64,000 nucleotides of DNA, from contig CM082579.2 of NCBI GenBank assembly GCA_040954595.2, positions 4,278,001-4,342,000 on the forward strand. The letters run 5' to 3'. Shown here one piece after another: positions 38,293 through 50,380 of this stretch. A model generated the notes under the pieces. That model did no database searches and was not told the origin of the DNA. It saw nothing but the letters and a program-made list of their open reading frames with translations. This stretch comes from Balanoglossus misakiensis (lineage: Eukaryota; Hemichordata). The position numbers and the translations under genes were made by a program. Every line of letters begins with the position of its first letter. Position 1 is the stretch's first letter.

Positions 38293-38607
38293 CGGTAAGG
38301 CTGAAAGCTTGCCAGGTTCGAATCGCACGCCGCGAGTCGCCTGTCTGCGGGTTTTCCGATTCGGGGTCCTGAACTTGGGCGGAGACAGGTTCCTGAACGT
38401 GGGACTGCTGGTGACGAAGTGGTTGGTCTGGACCTTGGGGAGTTTCAGCGGGTTGTCATCCCTCCGCGGCGGGGATTTCGCCCGTCGCGATACGGACGTG
38501 GATTTTGATTTCCCGGACTGGAGGATTTGTGCGTTGTCTGATATTGCCGGGAAGGAGACGTGTTTCTGTGTCGTTGTTTTGGGATTCCTCAAAGCTGTTT
38601 TCCTCAT
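38293..38607 (-). CDS. candidate alternative N-terminal exon a of the CNBD2-like gene
   Basis: ATG at 38607 (G at -3), 105 codons, then a phase-0 donor TTACCG|GTAATA matching the phase-0 acceptor of the common exon at 36688. The sequence is basic and Ser/Thr/Pro-rich (KSTSVSRRAKSPPRRDD), consistent with a disordered tail. The frame stays open upstream to 38850, and an acceptor-like TTCACAG near 38784 means the exon could be internal and not first. It is the N-terminal candidate nearest to the common exons. No homologue recognised; the link to CNBD2 is inference from strand, phase and position. Confidence 0.5.
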
Positions 38608-38850
38608 GGCTGTCTGTATAGGTGCTGGTATTCCGCCCTTTTCTTTAAAGTTGTCAAAATCCTTCTCCTGATAACGAGTTTCGGGGAAAGGGTGTCTAAG
38701 GTTCCACGTTCCCCTGGAGCTTGTACTAATCAGAGGTGAAAATGTGCCGAAGATTTCCTCTTTTTTCGGTGCTGTGAAGGTCAGCCGCCAAAATTTCGCA
38801 CATCTAAATCTGACCAGATGGTAACCGCGCGTCCGCAGAAAGCCTAACAA

Positions 38851-39140
38851 GTGAACTCGCCGCCGATGGCACCCGTCTTGTCGTCACCATCCTCCGCTCA
38901 AAGAGGTCCACTCGACGTCTTGTTGACTATATGGAGGCCCTCGTCTCCACTCCCTGCTGAGAAACGGCGAATAGGAGAGTGCGATGTACGGTTAATCCCC
39001 CCGGAAAGCTCCACGCCGCCGGCTGAAAAGCACCTCGAGCGATTGTTTTGGTTCGGACAGTGATACCCGCGACCATCATTGGCTGCAGCCTGGTTACATT
39101 CTTGTGACGTCACCCCGCGGGTCCAAAGGAATTTACGCGA
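38851..39140. other. CpG-containing flank of exon a
   Basis: GC-richer than the surroundings with several CpGs and overlapping short ORFs on both strands, none with a usable donor. It could be the promoter or 5' untranslated region for the exon at 38293-38607. Confidence 0.35.
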
Positions 39141-39149
39141 CACGAAGCA

Positions 39150-42100
39150 TAACGCTGCCGCGAACAGGTGTCAAGTTAAATCAAACTCCTTTTTCTGGAC
39201 ATTCAAGTAAATGATTCGCGCTTATTCACTTGTGCCTTGAAGTGTGAATAGTTTAATATGTAAATAGGGCAAGCGTCAAATATCCTCTATTTCAAAAACA
39301 ATACATGCACTTCGCTTCGCTTCGATCGCTGCCTCTTCCAAGCTTAATAGCATGATAGTATAGCACCGATTTCACAATTCACGCAACTAAGACCATGGTT
39401 CATTCAAATTGAAGGGAGACCAAAGGGCATGATCGGTGTTAGAACTATGAAAATACAATTTGGTCTTTTTATTTCAATCTTAAATTACCAGACCCGGTGA
39501 ACCCGAGGGTCAATACAAGTATGTGTATTGATTTTCAATGACATTGGGAAGCAACGAGTCGCGGCAACATTACTTTTATTTTCTAAAAAACTAACAGCAA
39601 GGTTGACTTGAATGAACTCTCTCGGCGTCTTGGCTTTGAGAACGGGGGGAAATCGATTTCTTGGGACGAAGTTCGAGTCTGGCTACGTCGTCAGCGCCCG
39701 ACTTTGTTAGCTTTACAACCAGACAGAATAAGATGTATCATCTCTCGGTGGCGATTTATGTGTCTCCGTTCGACTGTGGACGTGCAGTAACTTCCCAGTT
39801 TACACGTTTCAGAGACAGGGTGGTCAGATTTGTGAGCCTGTTACCGTAGCAACGCGCGCAAGCCTCAGAGCCAAACAGGAATCAGAATATTGGTCCTTTT
39901 TGCGTATCACTGCACCTTTTTATTTGCACGCATATATTTTACGACATATAATCCAAACCATTTACGCAAAACAGACTACTGAAGTTGCAGAGCGTACAAC
40001 ACTCAGTTTGGTATGTAATATATTCCTACATACTTATCCGTGAGCAAACTACTCCACACTGCAGTCAATGCTTTTCTGAGTGGTTGCGCGGAGTGCGCCC
40101 TCAAGGGCAGGTTATTTCACCAACACTTGTCTATACTCACGACACACAGATTACAGTTTCAGATGATTTCAAAGTTAATTCAGAAACGCTTCGCAAATGT
40201 CTACATGTACGCGTAACGTGTCTACCAACGCTGACGCGACAGTTTGCAAAAGCGATATATACTGGTTGCTACCATACAGAGTACATCACTCTGTTATTTT
40301 ACATAATATTTATTTCAACCCAGGCTATTAAATGTCTGGCCGGCATAACATCGTATCTGCGGATTGCGAGATGCTCTTTCTGGTCGTCTCTCGCTTATAC
40401 CATAGCAACCCCGCTGTTTGGGCCATCGGCGAACCCTGGCTCTGCCGGGCAACCGAGTGCGGTGACCCTGTCATCGAGTGCCACTGGCAAACACCCCGGA
40501 GCAAACATCTGGTAACTGTATCAAACAGGTAAATGGGTTTTGCTGTGTTTACATTACTTCCTACCGCTATTGGGTGTAATGATGCTATTCTGCTAGTTTT
40601 TTAAAAGTACAATCGGGGTACGGGCAAGTCGTCTCGAAGTGCCCCTCCCCCGTTAACATGGTTAACCCCGAAATGAAAGAGTGGTTGCATCTGATATTGA
40701 GTAATCGCTGCAAATTGACACGTTAGACCACAGACAAAGAGAGATGGAATCCTGGGCCAGGTGTACGTGAAATAGTGCGACTGATGCCTGTATTCGTGGT
40801 GGCACTGGGCTATGGCGGAACGTTTCAGTGCTAAGTGGCTCAGAAATACATGATTAGGCCTATCCTGTAAAAGTCATTAACATGTAGTTGAGGGGTAGAC
40901 CATTTCATATGGAAGGGGGTTTAGACCCCCCCCCCCCACCCAAAGTAAAATCGAACGCTGGTGTAAAAACACTGAGCGGCGGCAACACGTTTTAACGGCA
41001 CCTCTGGGCAACCGATAAAATTGCTTTCACGCCATTAATCGGACAAAATACGGAGACGGGTCCATAAATTACAGGAGAGTAACAGACGGACAGGTTCCCA
41101 AGAATCAAAAGACGCCGGACTTTTAAAGAGGCGTTCAGTGAGCCCATGCGCTCCTTGGGGAGACAACGCTGAAAATAGGCTGTATGGTCGGACATCTTAG
41201 ATTGAAAGCCGCTGAATGCTGGCTGTGTGAAGACCTGAAGACGTCAGTATAACAACGACCACGAAACTGGGAGTAATTACCAGTGTAATTGGGTTAGGCA
41301 AAGCCGAAGCTGCAAAACGGGCGCGGGCAAAATACAAAGTTACTTTGGAATTTACACCAGTAAACTCTGTGATTCCACCACAGCTGCACTGCGCACACTG
41401 CACTGCTTGAATTTCGTACAGACAAAATACAAGATAACTCGAACATCGTGTGTCGTAGGTTAAAGCCAAAAAGTCAGGTCAGGTCAGGTTAATCCCGCCA
41501 GATACACGATGCCATTCTTCATAAACAGTGTTGGAACACAATCTCTTTATACTGCTCAGTGCTTCGCTCATTGGAACTATCCATGTGATGCTGTGTGCAG
41601 ACGCCATCCTCCGATGACATTAAATTCCTCTAGGCTCTGCTAACAGATCGCAAATTATTTGGTGGAATGTGAATTTTGAGGATCTGGGAACTCTATATAA
41701 AGGAAATAAATACGCGGTGACCTCTCACGAAAGTTGGAAAGGGGAGCCACCATGTTTCGTCGGGGAATGCGGTTGTGGTCTGCGTTCGCGTTCTAGTTCG
41801 AAGGGGCGGCCGAGTGGATCGAGAGTATACGTACGCATTATTTGAACCTACTCAGCATAGAATGTAGAATGACCTAGCATGAATGAAATCTAGGAAACGT
41901 TATCGAATACTTCTCAAGTTACGCGTACATATACACAGACCGGGAACTTCCTTGCCCTCCGCCGACTGAGTACTAAAACGTGACGTCACCCAGTAAACAA
42001 AACTGTCCGTTTAGCCGTGGCAAACGGTTGGTTAACCAGGCAAAATGCAGGAATTATACCCACATCAAGCACTCAAGGATGCTTGGGCACTTGAAGTGTA

Positions 42101-42182
42101 CTTGTAGCGAGAGGTGTACATGTAAATGTAAACACGACCTCCCGCCGAAAACACAGAAATTATATTTCGGACAGATTCCTAC
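39150..42182. other. no recognised gene
   Basis: Apart from the X-box-like motif at 39840 and a poly-C tract at about 40927-40937, no exon with domain or splice support was found. The 176-codon ORF at 39985-40515 (plus) has no family signature. Confidence 0.45.
39840..39853. promoter_or_regulatory. X-box (RFX-type) motif
   Basis: GTTACCGTAGCAAC is a near-perfect RFX palindrome (GTTRCC N2 RGCAAC). It lies 1.2 kb upstream of the candidate start at 38607. RFX factors drive ciliary genes; function here is inference. Confidence 0.45.
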
Positions 42183-43106
42183 CCTTGCCGTTTTCCATCT
42201 GCCAGGAAGAAGTATGTCTTCTTCGGTTCGACTGCGACCACGACGGAGCATCGTGCGTTGTCGGGTGTGATCGTGCTTGCGGGCGTGTGCGTGCCCGGCG
42301 ATTCCGCGGAAGGACGGAAGATTCGGTGACGGGAACGAGTACGCCTTTCTGAGCTTCCGTTCGTGCGGCGGCGGTTTCCTCACCGTCCGGCCGCCGTGGT
42401 TGTCGGTGCCGCGCGGGAGTTTACTGTCAACCGGGTGCGGTGAACTCTCCGGCAGTTTGGCGAATTTGACACCGATCGGCCTGATGGTCTCAGATTGGTG
42501 GTATGGTAATTTCGATGAGTCTGCCGTCTTCCCGGCTTCTTCAATGACTGTTGGCAGCTCAATTTCCACGCCTTTCGTTGTGCTTGAATCAGCTGGCGGT
42601 GATAGATTTTCCTCCGCTATATAGTCATGTTGCTGTTTCGATTTACAATCTGGACTCGGGGACGAAGCTCCGTTGAAATTAAACGATTCTTCAGAACCGC
42701 TCACATATCCACTAGAGCTAGACTTGCTGTCGTTTTTCAGCTTTACGATACGTCGTCTTCTGAAAATATCCGGGGAGATGTTCTGTCTGTTGGCATCCTC
42801 ATAAGTGTAGGGCGAAAGACTTGTCTGCCTCGACAGAGGGTCGTCGACACCAGACGACATCTGAAAGCAGTCCGCGGCCGAACGTTTCTCTCTTCTCCGC
42901 GGTTTTGGTCCTTTCCTGTGATCGCTTTGGACCATTATCCTCGGCATAAATTTCGCTCCAGCATTGTGCCGGACGCTGTCAAACAGAATGTCCAGCCTCT
43001 GACGTCTCCGCGACGAGGTAAAATCACCGCCTTCGTCGACGGGCGGACCGGTCGCTTCCCCCGCTTCCAGACCATCCAGCCCCGTCAAAATCACTGTGTT
43101 CGCCAT
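42183..43106 (-). CDS. candidate alternative N-terminal exon b of the CNBD2-like gene
   Basis: ATG at 43106 with A at -3 and G at +4 begins MANTVILTGLDG, and 308 codons stay open to a phase-0 donor GGCAAGG|GTAGGA, matching the acceptor at 36688. The product is low-complexity and probably disordered: basic runs (RRRRIVKLK, KPRRREKR), a Ser cluster (SKSSSSGYVSGSEESF) and acidic stretches. No domain recognised. CpG density is high on both strands and long shadow frames exist on the plus strand. The length of the frame and the good start context argue for real coding. It could instead be a separate gene on the minus strand. Confidence 0.5.
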
Positions 43107-43109
43107 ACT

Positions 43110-46100
43110 GATCGTAGTGGTAAATGACCGATCGCTCAGTGGGGACAACCGCCAGGCTTGTCGGGAAACCTGTCCGTTGTACAGTGCGCATAATGCGTGT
43201 GTGTGTGACAACGCTGTAATTTCTCGCCGTTCACTTCACAGTTCAGTTTGCATTTCAAATGATAGCATAATTGCACTGTAAACAATCATCGAGCCTGTTA
43301 AGGCTGTATCTCATTCGGCGTGGACAAACAGTCGAGCAAACGGCCAAATAGCTGATATCAAAAATAATGCCTTAGGATAAAGTGAACGAGATCCACAGCT
43401 GTGAACGATGTTTTGAGTCGGGAAAACGCGAACTTCGTAATATTAATGGTTGCCCGTTAGTCGTAAATCGGCAATGACCGACCTTGTAAGTTCTAAAAAC
43501 CATTTGGCCGATGCAAAAGAGGGCCTTCGCCAAGAATGAGACAATTCCTTTTGTTGAAGTGGGTGCGGGATTACCAAAATAACAGTTACTGTTATTAAAC
43601 GCAAGGTACAATTGGCCGAGTCACGATAGATCCCTCGTACTGGGCACGAAGAATGCGCAGGGGTCGAGAGGTGTCAGCTTCGACAACAATCCCGATCCAA
43701 GTTGTCGAAAGCGAGTGGTGAGGAGGCTTATCCCTCTGTCAGTCTTCTCAATGGTGAATAATTGCCCAAGTCAACCTACCGTTGCTCAAATTCTGGTTAA
43801 AAAACACATTTCCTAGAAGTATACGGGAAATAAGGGAGTAACGATTCTCGGCATTTTGTCTTGCGGACCTATAGGGAGCATTACGAATGGAAATCTGCTC
43901 TGTTAGTCGGATTACAAGAGAAATGTAAACAGCGGTTGACCCGACATAACCCGATTGAGGTGGGACCTGTATCGATAACAACTGGTTTACTACCCCGGGG
44001 TTGCCACCCAACGTAAAATGCTGCCGTCGAACGGAACAAGAGAAAAGAAAACCGAGTTACATCCTTTCCGTTGCTCATTAAACGCGTCCGACGTCATTTC
44101 CTAACAACCAGATCGCGCCGGCTCTATTCGTTTCTCGGGCGACCGGCACGATCATCCGAACAATCTTCGGGTCGTGCGATTGCCAGGAAAACATCTTGTC
44201 TGTGGTATTTTTGTACACAAAGCCAATAATCGGCGACAAGGTTGCCGTGGCAAGTCGAACGCATTCTTCAAATTGTTGGTCACTTTCAGGTGTTTGATCG
44301 ATGCAATAATCTTTACGAATTCTCGACGGTTATTAAATACAGCGAGATATTACAGGCTTATATGACGACATTAACTGAGACGAGGAGCCTTGAGATCGAA
44401 ATGATTCATCCCAGTGACAGGGTCATCCAAAGGACGACTATGTTGATCACGTGACAACGACTGATTTTGAGTTTAAAACTGGCGTAACTCCGTAGTAAAA
44501 TTCACTCAATCTGAAAGATTACATGATGATAGCGCGCGTAGAGTTCAACCATTAATGGATTCGATCAAATCGTATTTACTTTTTTTTCTACAAATGTTAA
44601 TGTAGACTCTTAAAACCCCCATTCCTCACTATATATACATAATTCGAAGTATTTTTTATCATGAAAATCTGTTTACAAGTAAAGTTATATAGTTATGCCT
44701 TTGTTAACAGCAAACCGTCATCGGTAAGAGAATAATTTAAAATTTCTCATGACATTCTAAAACAAAACGGAACGGAACTGACAACAACATACTCAGTGCG
44801 ATGTTAGTTAGTGATCTAAATGTATGGACAAAACTGACCGTATATAGTTGCTTCCACCGAAAGAGCAAATCGCACCGCATTCTGGCATTACGACCCCGGC
44901 GACGGTACACACGATAAACCTTAATGATCATACATTTACACGTTTTAAAGCACATATCTGAATGGACGTCACAATGGTCGCTTTAGAATTTCTCGGCGAC
45001 AAAATGAAAACGCAACGGGGGATTTGGGGGTTGACGACGTCAGTTCGCGCCTGTCAGATACATTCCCGCCTTTCTTTCGTTTGTTTGACCGTTTTGACCG
45101 CTACACAAATCTTATTACCGGTGGTACTCACGCAACAATGATGTAAATTTACGATCAGTCCTTTAGGAATGTTGAGATTACTTTCTCACTCACTTGTAAA
45201 GTTTGCCATCGGTTCTTTTTGATATCACCACTTGGAGGCGCTTTTTTCTGTCTCTCGTTACAGTCTGAGGGACCGTGGTTCAGTCAAAACGTCCATCTCA
45301 CATAGGGCACACACCCAGTCGTGGTTTTCTCAGTATCTCTCAATGTATTCAAGTTGATAAACTTAAACTATGCGAGGCGTGGTTACCAATGATATACAAG
45401 CCAGGGCCATGGTGGAAATACTGGCCGCTCCTGTCCTTGAAATGTCACGAATGTCACGATGACATATTGTCAATTACTAAAAACAAACTGTTTATTTTTT
45501 TTATAAGAAGAGGATAATTTTTTTAGATGGATGGTTGTTGGATTTTAATTGACGGCGCGTGTGTGTCCCTGTGTCTGAATCTGGCCGCCATCGGCGTTGT
45601 CATGAGACGCTGCGTCGCGCAAGAGAGATTGGCATGCTTGCTATGTTTGACTATGACTTGTGACTGTCGGAGGCAACACGGTGCTATGGAAACTGCGTGC
45701 TCTTTCAACAGAGGCGACGCCCAAGCACGTTATTTGCCATAACACGAATCGGAAAACAGCGAAGACCCAGCCCTCTATCTATCTGGCCCTCCTTGCATAT
45801 TGACGCAAACGATAGACGCGGTTGTCCCCATTGTTGACACGAACTATACAGTTAGCGGCGACAATAGTCATTGTGATCCCAATGCCGAATAGATCAAACG
45901 CACACAATGCTGTGGGTGTGGCGTCGAACGAATGTTTTTAAATGTTTCAAAATCTCTATTTGCTCGCTCTGCAGGCAGCCGCTCACCTCTAAGTAAACTA
46001 CCCCCAGAGACAAGAACCACAAAGAAAGTACCTGTCCATTGTCAATCGGAGCGACTGCCACCAGTTGCCCGCAGAGCCGGCACAAAACGCCGGAGACTTC

Positions 46101-46609
46101 TCACTGTTTTTATTCCACAATTCCATTAGGTGGTCAAATTGGTGCTATGCATGGAATTGTTTTTTTTAGAAACACCGCACAGAAATGGAAGTTCAATTAA
46201 ACACGCCACAGGCGATTGATCACTAGGCTGCTATCTTGGCGATCTTAATTAGATTATTCTTGTGAACAATCACATGTTTTAAAGGTATACAGACTGCTGT
46301 GTACAGTCGCTTGTGCCGTGAACCTTCGGTGCTCTGGAGTGATATTCATGACGCACTGAATTCACGCGTGGTGGCGTGTTTCCACTTGCACAACTTGAAG
46401 TGGGGGGGGATCTTTTTGTTTTTGACAGCGATCGCTGTAATAAAAAAATGGCAGATTTTTGAAAGTACGAGTGTTGTTGCATTAGCGACAGACAATGAGT
46501 AGCCCTGCACTCATGTTATGAACGGGGATGAAAGATCAACGAAATGCTTGCACAATTGTTGAAGACGCCGGAATAGTTCACAGATCGATCGAAAACTAAA
46601 GCTACTGTA
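43110..46609. other. no recognised gene
   Basis: Short ORFs only, without domains or splice support. A near X-box (GTTGCCGTGGCAAG) is at 44241-44254. Confidence 0.45.
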
Positions 46610-46814
46610 TTAGGCTGCATTCACAAACACCTCTGGAGGGGGGGGCGGGAGAATTGAGGGGGGGGATTTGAAAAAATTGAGGGTATGTGAGGGGGGGGAT
46701 TTGAAATAATTTAGGGACTGAAAGGGGGGGACTTGAAAACTTTAACGACTAAATATTTATTTTGAGTCCACAAAAATGCAGTTTCGCGCCCTTTATTTTA
46801 CAAAATTTTCTAAT

Positions 46815-46839
46815 GTGGGAGGGGGACACCCCCTCCCAC
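46815..46839. repeat. perfect G/C hairpin in the MITE, copy 1
   Basis: Arms GTGGGAGGGGG and CCCCCTCCCAC flank ACA. The strand with G runs could alternatively form a G-quadruplex with nearby runs. Confidence 0.85.
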
Positions 46840-47047
46840 ACCCACCCCCTCCATTCATCAACACCTTTCAATCATTGACTGGTTTATCTAGTGTCCCAGG
46901 TCAGGGGACTTGCCCCACCCCATGATAACTTTGAGCGCCGACGGTTAAATTTGTCCTCCCCAACATACCTGTAGTTGAGTTAATTTGCTTTTGCCGGGTT
47001 CATTAAAATGCAGCTTTGAGCTCTGTATTTTAGAAAATTTTCTTACG

Positions 47048-47070
47048 TGGGAGGGGGACACCCCCTCCCA
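47048..47070. repeat. perfect G/C hairpin in the MITE, copy 2
   Basis: Arms TGGGAGGGGG and CCCCCTCCCA flank ACA, 232 bp from copy 1, within a duplicated block that begins AAAATGCAG. Confidence 0.85.
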
Positions 47071-47419
47071 AACCCACCCCCTTCAATTCTCGGTTTACAA
47101 AGTCTCCAAACACAGAATACAAATATATGTACTTAAAAAATAAAAACAATGTTCAGTTTTAATACCCACTGATGAGGGGAAACATCAGTTTCAAATTCTT
47201 TTCATGGGAGCGCTGTTTTTCTTTTTACAAGATAGATAGGTGATGTGTTTTGCTCTGTGAAAGACAATGGGGGGGGGGGATTTCAAAATTTTGGCAGTTC
47301 GGAAGGGGGGGATTTGAAAATATTGGCAGTTCGGAAGGGGGGCATGTGAAAATTAGCGGTAAAAAAAATTGAATTCTCCCGCCCCCCCCTCCAGAGGTGT
47401 TTGTGAATGCAGCCTTACG

Positions 47420-49660
47420 TACATTCTTTGTATAGGGCTGGTTGGCCCGTGCAAGCTATTTACAGCCACCAATTTACATGTTACTTTTTTTGACCTGCTA
47501 ACATCTTGACGCCGAAGCAGTCATTGCAAACACGCCAATGTTAGCGATGACAGTAGTGCACGTGACGTTGAGGTGACCGATTGGCACCACTACACTTGAG
47601 AGAATAGTCCGCAGTCTGGCACTTGCGGTTCTTTGCACGGTATCAGTTTCATGTCCAAACAAACGGGTGTGTTTTTCTTGTCGATGAGCAGCCAAAATAA
47701 ACGTCTCGGGGATGTGGAGCTTCGAATCGAACTATAATACGTCCCTATTTTGTGCAATTTGGAGAACCTTGGGGGTAAATAATCTTCACATTCTTGTCGA
47801 AATCAAAAAAGGTGCCAGGGTGTCTGAATCGTCACTTTGAAACTCGAATTTTGCATTCACAGGCAGTCGTCACGTTTACGTAAGTGAAGTGCTGTGAAAC
47901 GGTCATTACGCGGGCAAGTATGTTATCTTGCCGGGGTGACGCGGTAGGATATACCCGTTCATGCGTGAACGACAGCACGAAGTCATTTAACACTGTCTCG
48001 CTGAAGAACTCGAGAGAGCGGCAACAGGTGGTTGGTAGGAACGAACGACGATTTGTGTCGTTGCCAGGCCCGAAGGCCTGAATAAGGCACGTTATGATTG
48101 GTTGAAGGCGGTGGCTATGGCCGCCGGCAGGTTACAGCTGTATTGGTCTGTGGTTGCTGGCATGCATGCTTTTCTTACAAATGTTGGAGTCGAGTACGTC
48201 AGTGTCAATTTCGCTGATGGGTGGGTGTCTGAGCATATACTTCCTAAGCGCGAAAAAGGGGGCCCCAAAATCAGCGCCTCTGGCAAAATTAAGCATGGCG
48301 TTCTCTGTCCAGTTCGATTGCCAGGATCGTCAGTCGTAAACGAGGCTACTAAACTGTGCAAAGCCCTGAATTCAAGGTCTCCAAAAACTATACAGCCTCA
48401 CAAAATTACATTTTTAGCCACAAAAGGTTTACACATAGTGACAAGGTTGTTGCCAACACACACAGGCATATCCATACCAAGGTTTTTTAATCCTTCGGAG
48501 AATAAAATCAATTATGTCAACAAAATTGACAGCATAAGTATTTTGTTTCAATTTAGTCATTCAACTAACTTTCTGTGCACTTCTATCGCGTTAGACTATA
48601 GAAAGATTACAAATCAATTCGAAGAAAAAAGAGAATGCTGGATAATCCGGGCATATATTGACATGTGTTTTGTCTGCATTCAGCCATATCGATAGGTGAA
48701 TTAGTCTTCGCTGTTCGGTTATCGCTTAGTGACGCAAACGCGGTCCTGTGACAGAAAGTTACCCAAACCAGAGAAATTTGTGGAGACCAAGATATACAGG
48801 GGAGGTAGTGGTTCGTGAAATCAGGTCTGCGGGCCGTTCGTGACGGGTAATCCCCGCTTTTGTTCAATTAACAACCGATTCAACACATCGACGTCGGTGT
48901 AAATATAGACTCCTTTTCTTACCGCATGTCTCGATTTCGAGAGTGTTTGACAACAGTCATTGAACGGTTTTTGTACATGTAGTTCCCCAAAATGACCTTG
49001 CAAGTCGGTGGTCGGATGAACGATGGAGAAAGGACGATACTTAGTATGTGTTCTTACCTAGCAAGGAAAGGGCGTTATCTTTGTAAAGTAATTAGATGCT
49101 GTAAAGAAAAGACTAATTACATGTCTCAATTTCTTTTCATTTGTTCGTCATCCCAGACTGCTGATTTTTAATTTATCAGTAGTCGTTTGTTGTGATTTTC
49201 ACGCTATAAATTATTTACAGTTGGCGAGCTTGGAGTATTGTAGTCCATCTCTCAAGCCGCCATCAAGAGCCTGTTTTACGGCAGAGGCCTATACCCTGTG
49301 TCAATGAGAATTGTGTCTTTTATTTCATACTGTGGTTTTGACTTACACCGATTTGAACTTGGCCCTCCGATCGCCATGGCAACGCCACACACAAAGGAGA
49401 CTCGCGCGCTAGAGGCATATATGTAGATGCCATATATTTTACAGTAATTGCATGACCGCGTTTCTTACTTTGATGTCGTCATGACTTGTGGCCACGCGAT
49501 GCACACACATCGATCACTGCGCGGGAGAGAATTTCCTGGTGTTTTGTTTGAGTCAATATTTGGAGAGCGAAGCAGAATCGGGTGTTCTGTTCACGATTCG
49601 TGATATTTTGCAAATGGTATGAATACCTCCGCGAAGCGGGTTCCCTTTTTTGTATGCAAC
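47420..49660. other. no recognised gene
   Basis: Only short ORFs. The largest, 197 codons at 48102-48695 plus, lacks a recognisable domain. An X-box-like motif lies at 49370. Confidence 0.45.
49370..49383. promoter_or_regulatory. X-box-like motif
   Basis: ATCGCCATGGCAAC fits RYYNYY N2 RRNRAC. This consensus is loose, so a chance match is possible. Confidence 0.3.
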
Positions 49661-49668
49661 TGACTCAC

Positions 49669-50298
49669 CTGGTTGTCGAAATTGTCCATCACTTTTGCCA
49701 GCTTGACATAAAAATGCATCAAGCTGAGGACCTTCGCTTTCAGCTTGGACGTCCTTTTCTTGGAGTGGTCTTTACCGGTGTCCAGACTCATAGTCCTGCG
49801 GCTGCGACTCCTGGTAAAATGGCTTCCCCTACGCGATAGGCGGCGAGGCGTCCCCTGGCCGTGTTTCTCGTTCATGCCGCTCTGCCCGGCGCACACACTG
49901 GCCCGTCGTTGCTTAGCCAATCCATGGGTTTCCATCATCGGACCCAGACCGGTGTTTCTCCTCGTGAGCCCGGGCTTGCCCGGCGCTTTCTCGGCTACCG
50001 ACCTCCTTTTCTCGGCGTTTCCCACCACATCCCGACGGAGCAGCGACCAGTTCGACAGCCTCCTGGGCGTCGACGTCGTGCCCGGCGGCTGCACCGAGCC
50101 TCTCCGCGGCGTGGCCGTCATCGTCGCCTGGCTCTCCCTTCTCTTCAGCGAGGCCCCGCCGCGACTTTTCTGGTCGGTCAGAGTCATTCTGGAGAGAACG
50201 TCGGTGATGATAGACTCCCTCCTCTGCAGCGACGGTCTAACGCTGGGGGTCTGTAGCTCCCTCATCAGCTGTGACCGCCTCACTTGGTGCGTAGCCAT
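49669..50298 (-). CDS. candidate alternative N-terminal exon c of the CNBD2-like gene, rich in PKA consensus sites
   Basis: The ATG at 50298 sits in an ideal Kozak context (GCCACCATGG), and a TATA box is about 75 bases upstream. 210 codons stay open to a phase-0 donor CAACCAG|GTGAGT matching the acceptor at 36688. The product is strongly basic and contains eight RRx[S/T] motifs (for example QRRESI, KRRESQ, PRRGSV, PRRLSN, QRRASV), the consensus for cAMP-dependent protein kinase. The last 25 residues (SLMHFYVKLAKVMDNFDNQ) look helical. Two further in-frame Mets lie at 50328 and 50352. The plus-strand frames through this interval are shadows. Linking it to CNBD2 is inference from phase, strand and biology; it could be its own gene. 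Confidence 0.6.
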
Positions 50299-50372
50299 GG
50301 TGGCACGCAGCGATCCGCTCATTTCCAATCCGCCGTCGCCGCTGATCGCCATCACGCCGACGAACACACCAA

Positions 50373-50380
50373 ATTTTATA
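50373..50380 (-). promoter_or_regulatory. TATA box of exon c
   Basis: TATAAAAT on the minus strand, placing a transcription start near 50345 and making the ATG at 50298 the first good start codon. Confidence 0.5.

Larger units (their letters stand above)
46613..47414. mobile_element. 802-bp G-rich MITE with TTA target-site duplication (PIF/Harbinger-like)
   Basis: The left end GGCTGCATTCACAAACACCT (then CTGGAGGGGGG and CGGGAGAATT) is repeated inverted at the right end (ending AGGTGTTTGTGAATGCAGCC). Flanks are TTA on both sides (46610-46612 and 47415-47417), the 3-bp TWA target duplication typical of PIF/Harbinger elements. There is no transposase frame. The interior holds repeated G7-8 blocks followed by ATTTGAAA or ACTTGAAA, and a duplicated block about 232 bp apart whose core is a perfect hairpin (46815-46839 and 47048-47070). 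Confidence 0.85.

Noticed and set aside
38898-39143. Minus-strand ORF containing SPIRRFSAGSGDEG as an additional exon
   Set aside because: No usable donor in frame before its stop, and it relies on a non-conserved start. It may be 5' flank of exon a.
42277-43127. Plus-strand ORFs antisense to candidate exon b
   Set aside because: Fragmented and without splice context; the single 308-codon minus frame with a good start and donor explains the openness better.
48102-48695. 197-codon plus-strand ORF
   Set aside because: No recognisable domain, no splice signals or promoter, and AT-rich codon use unlike the supported exons.
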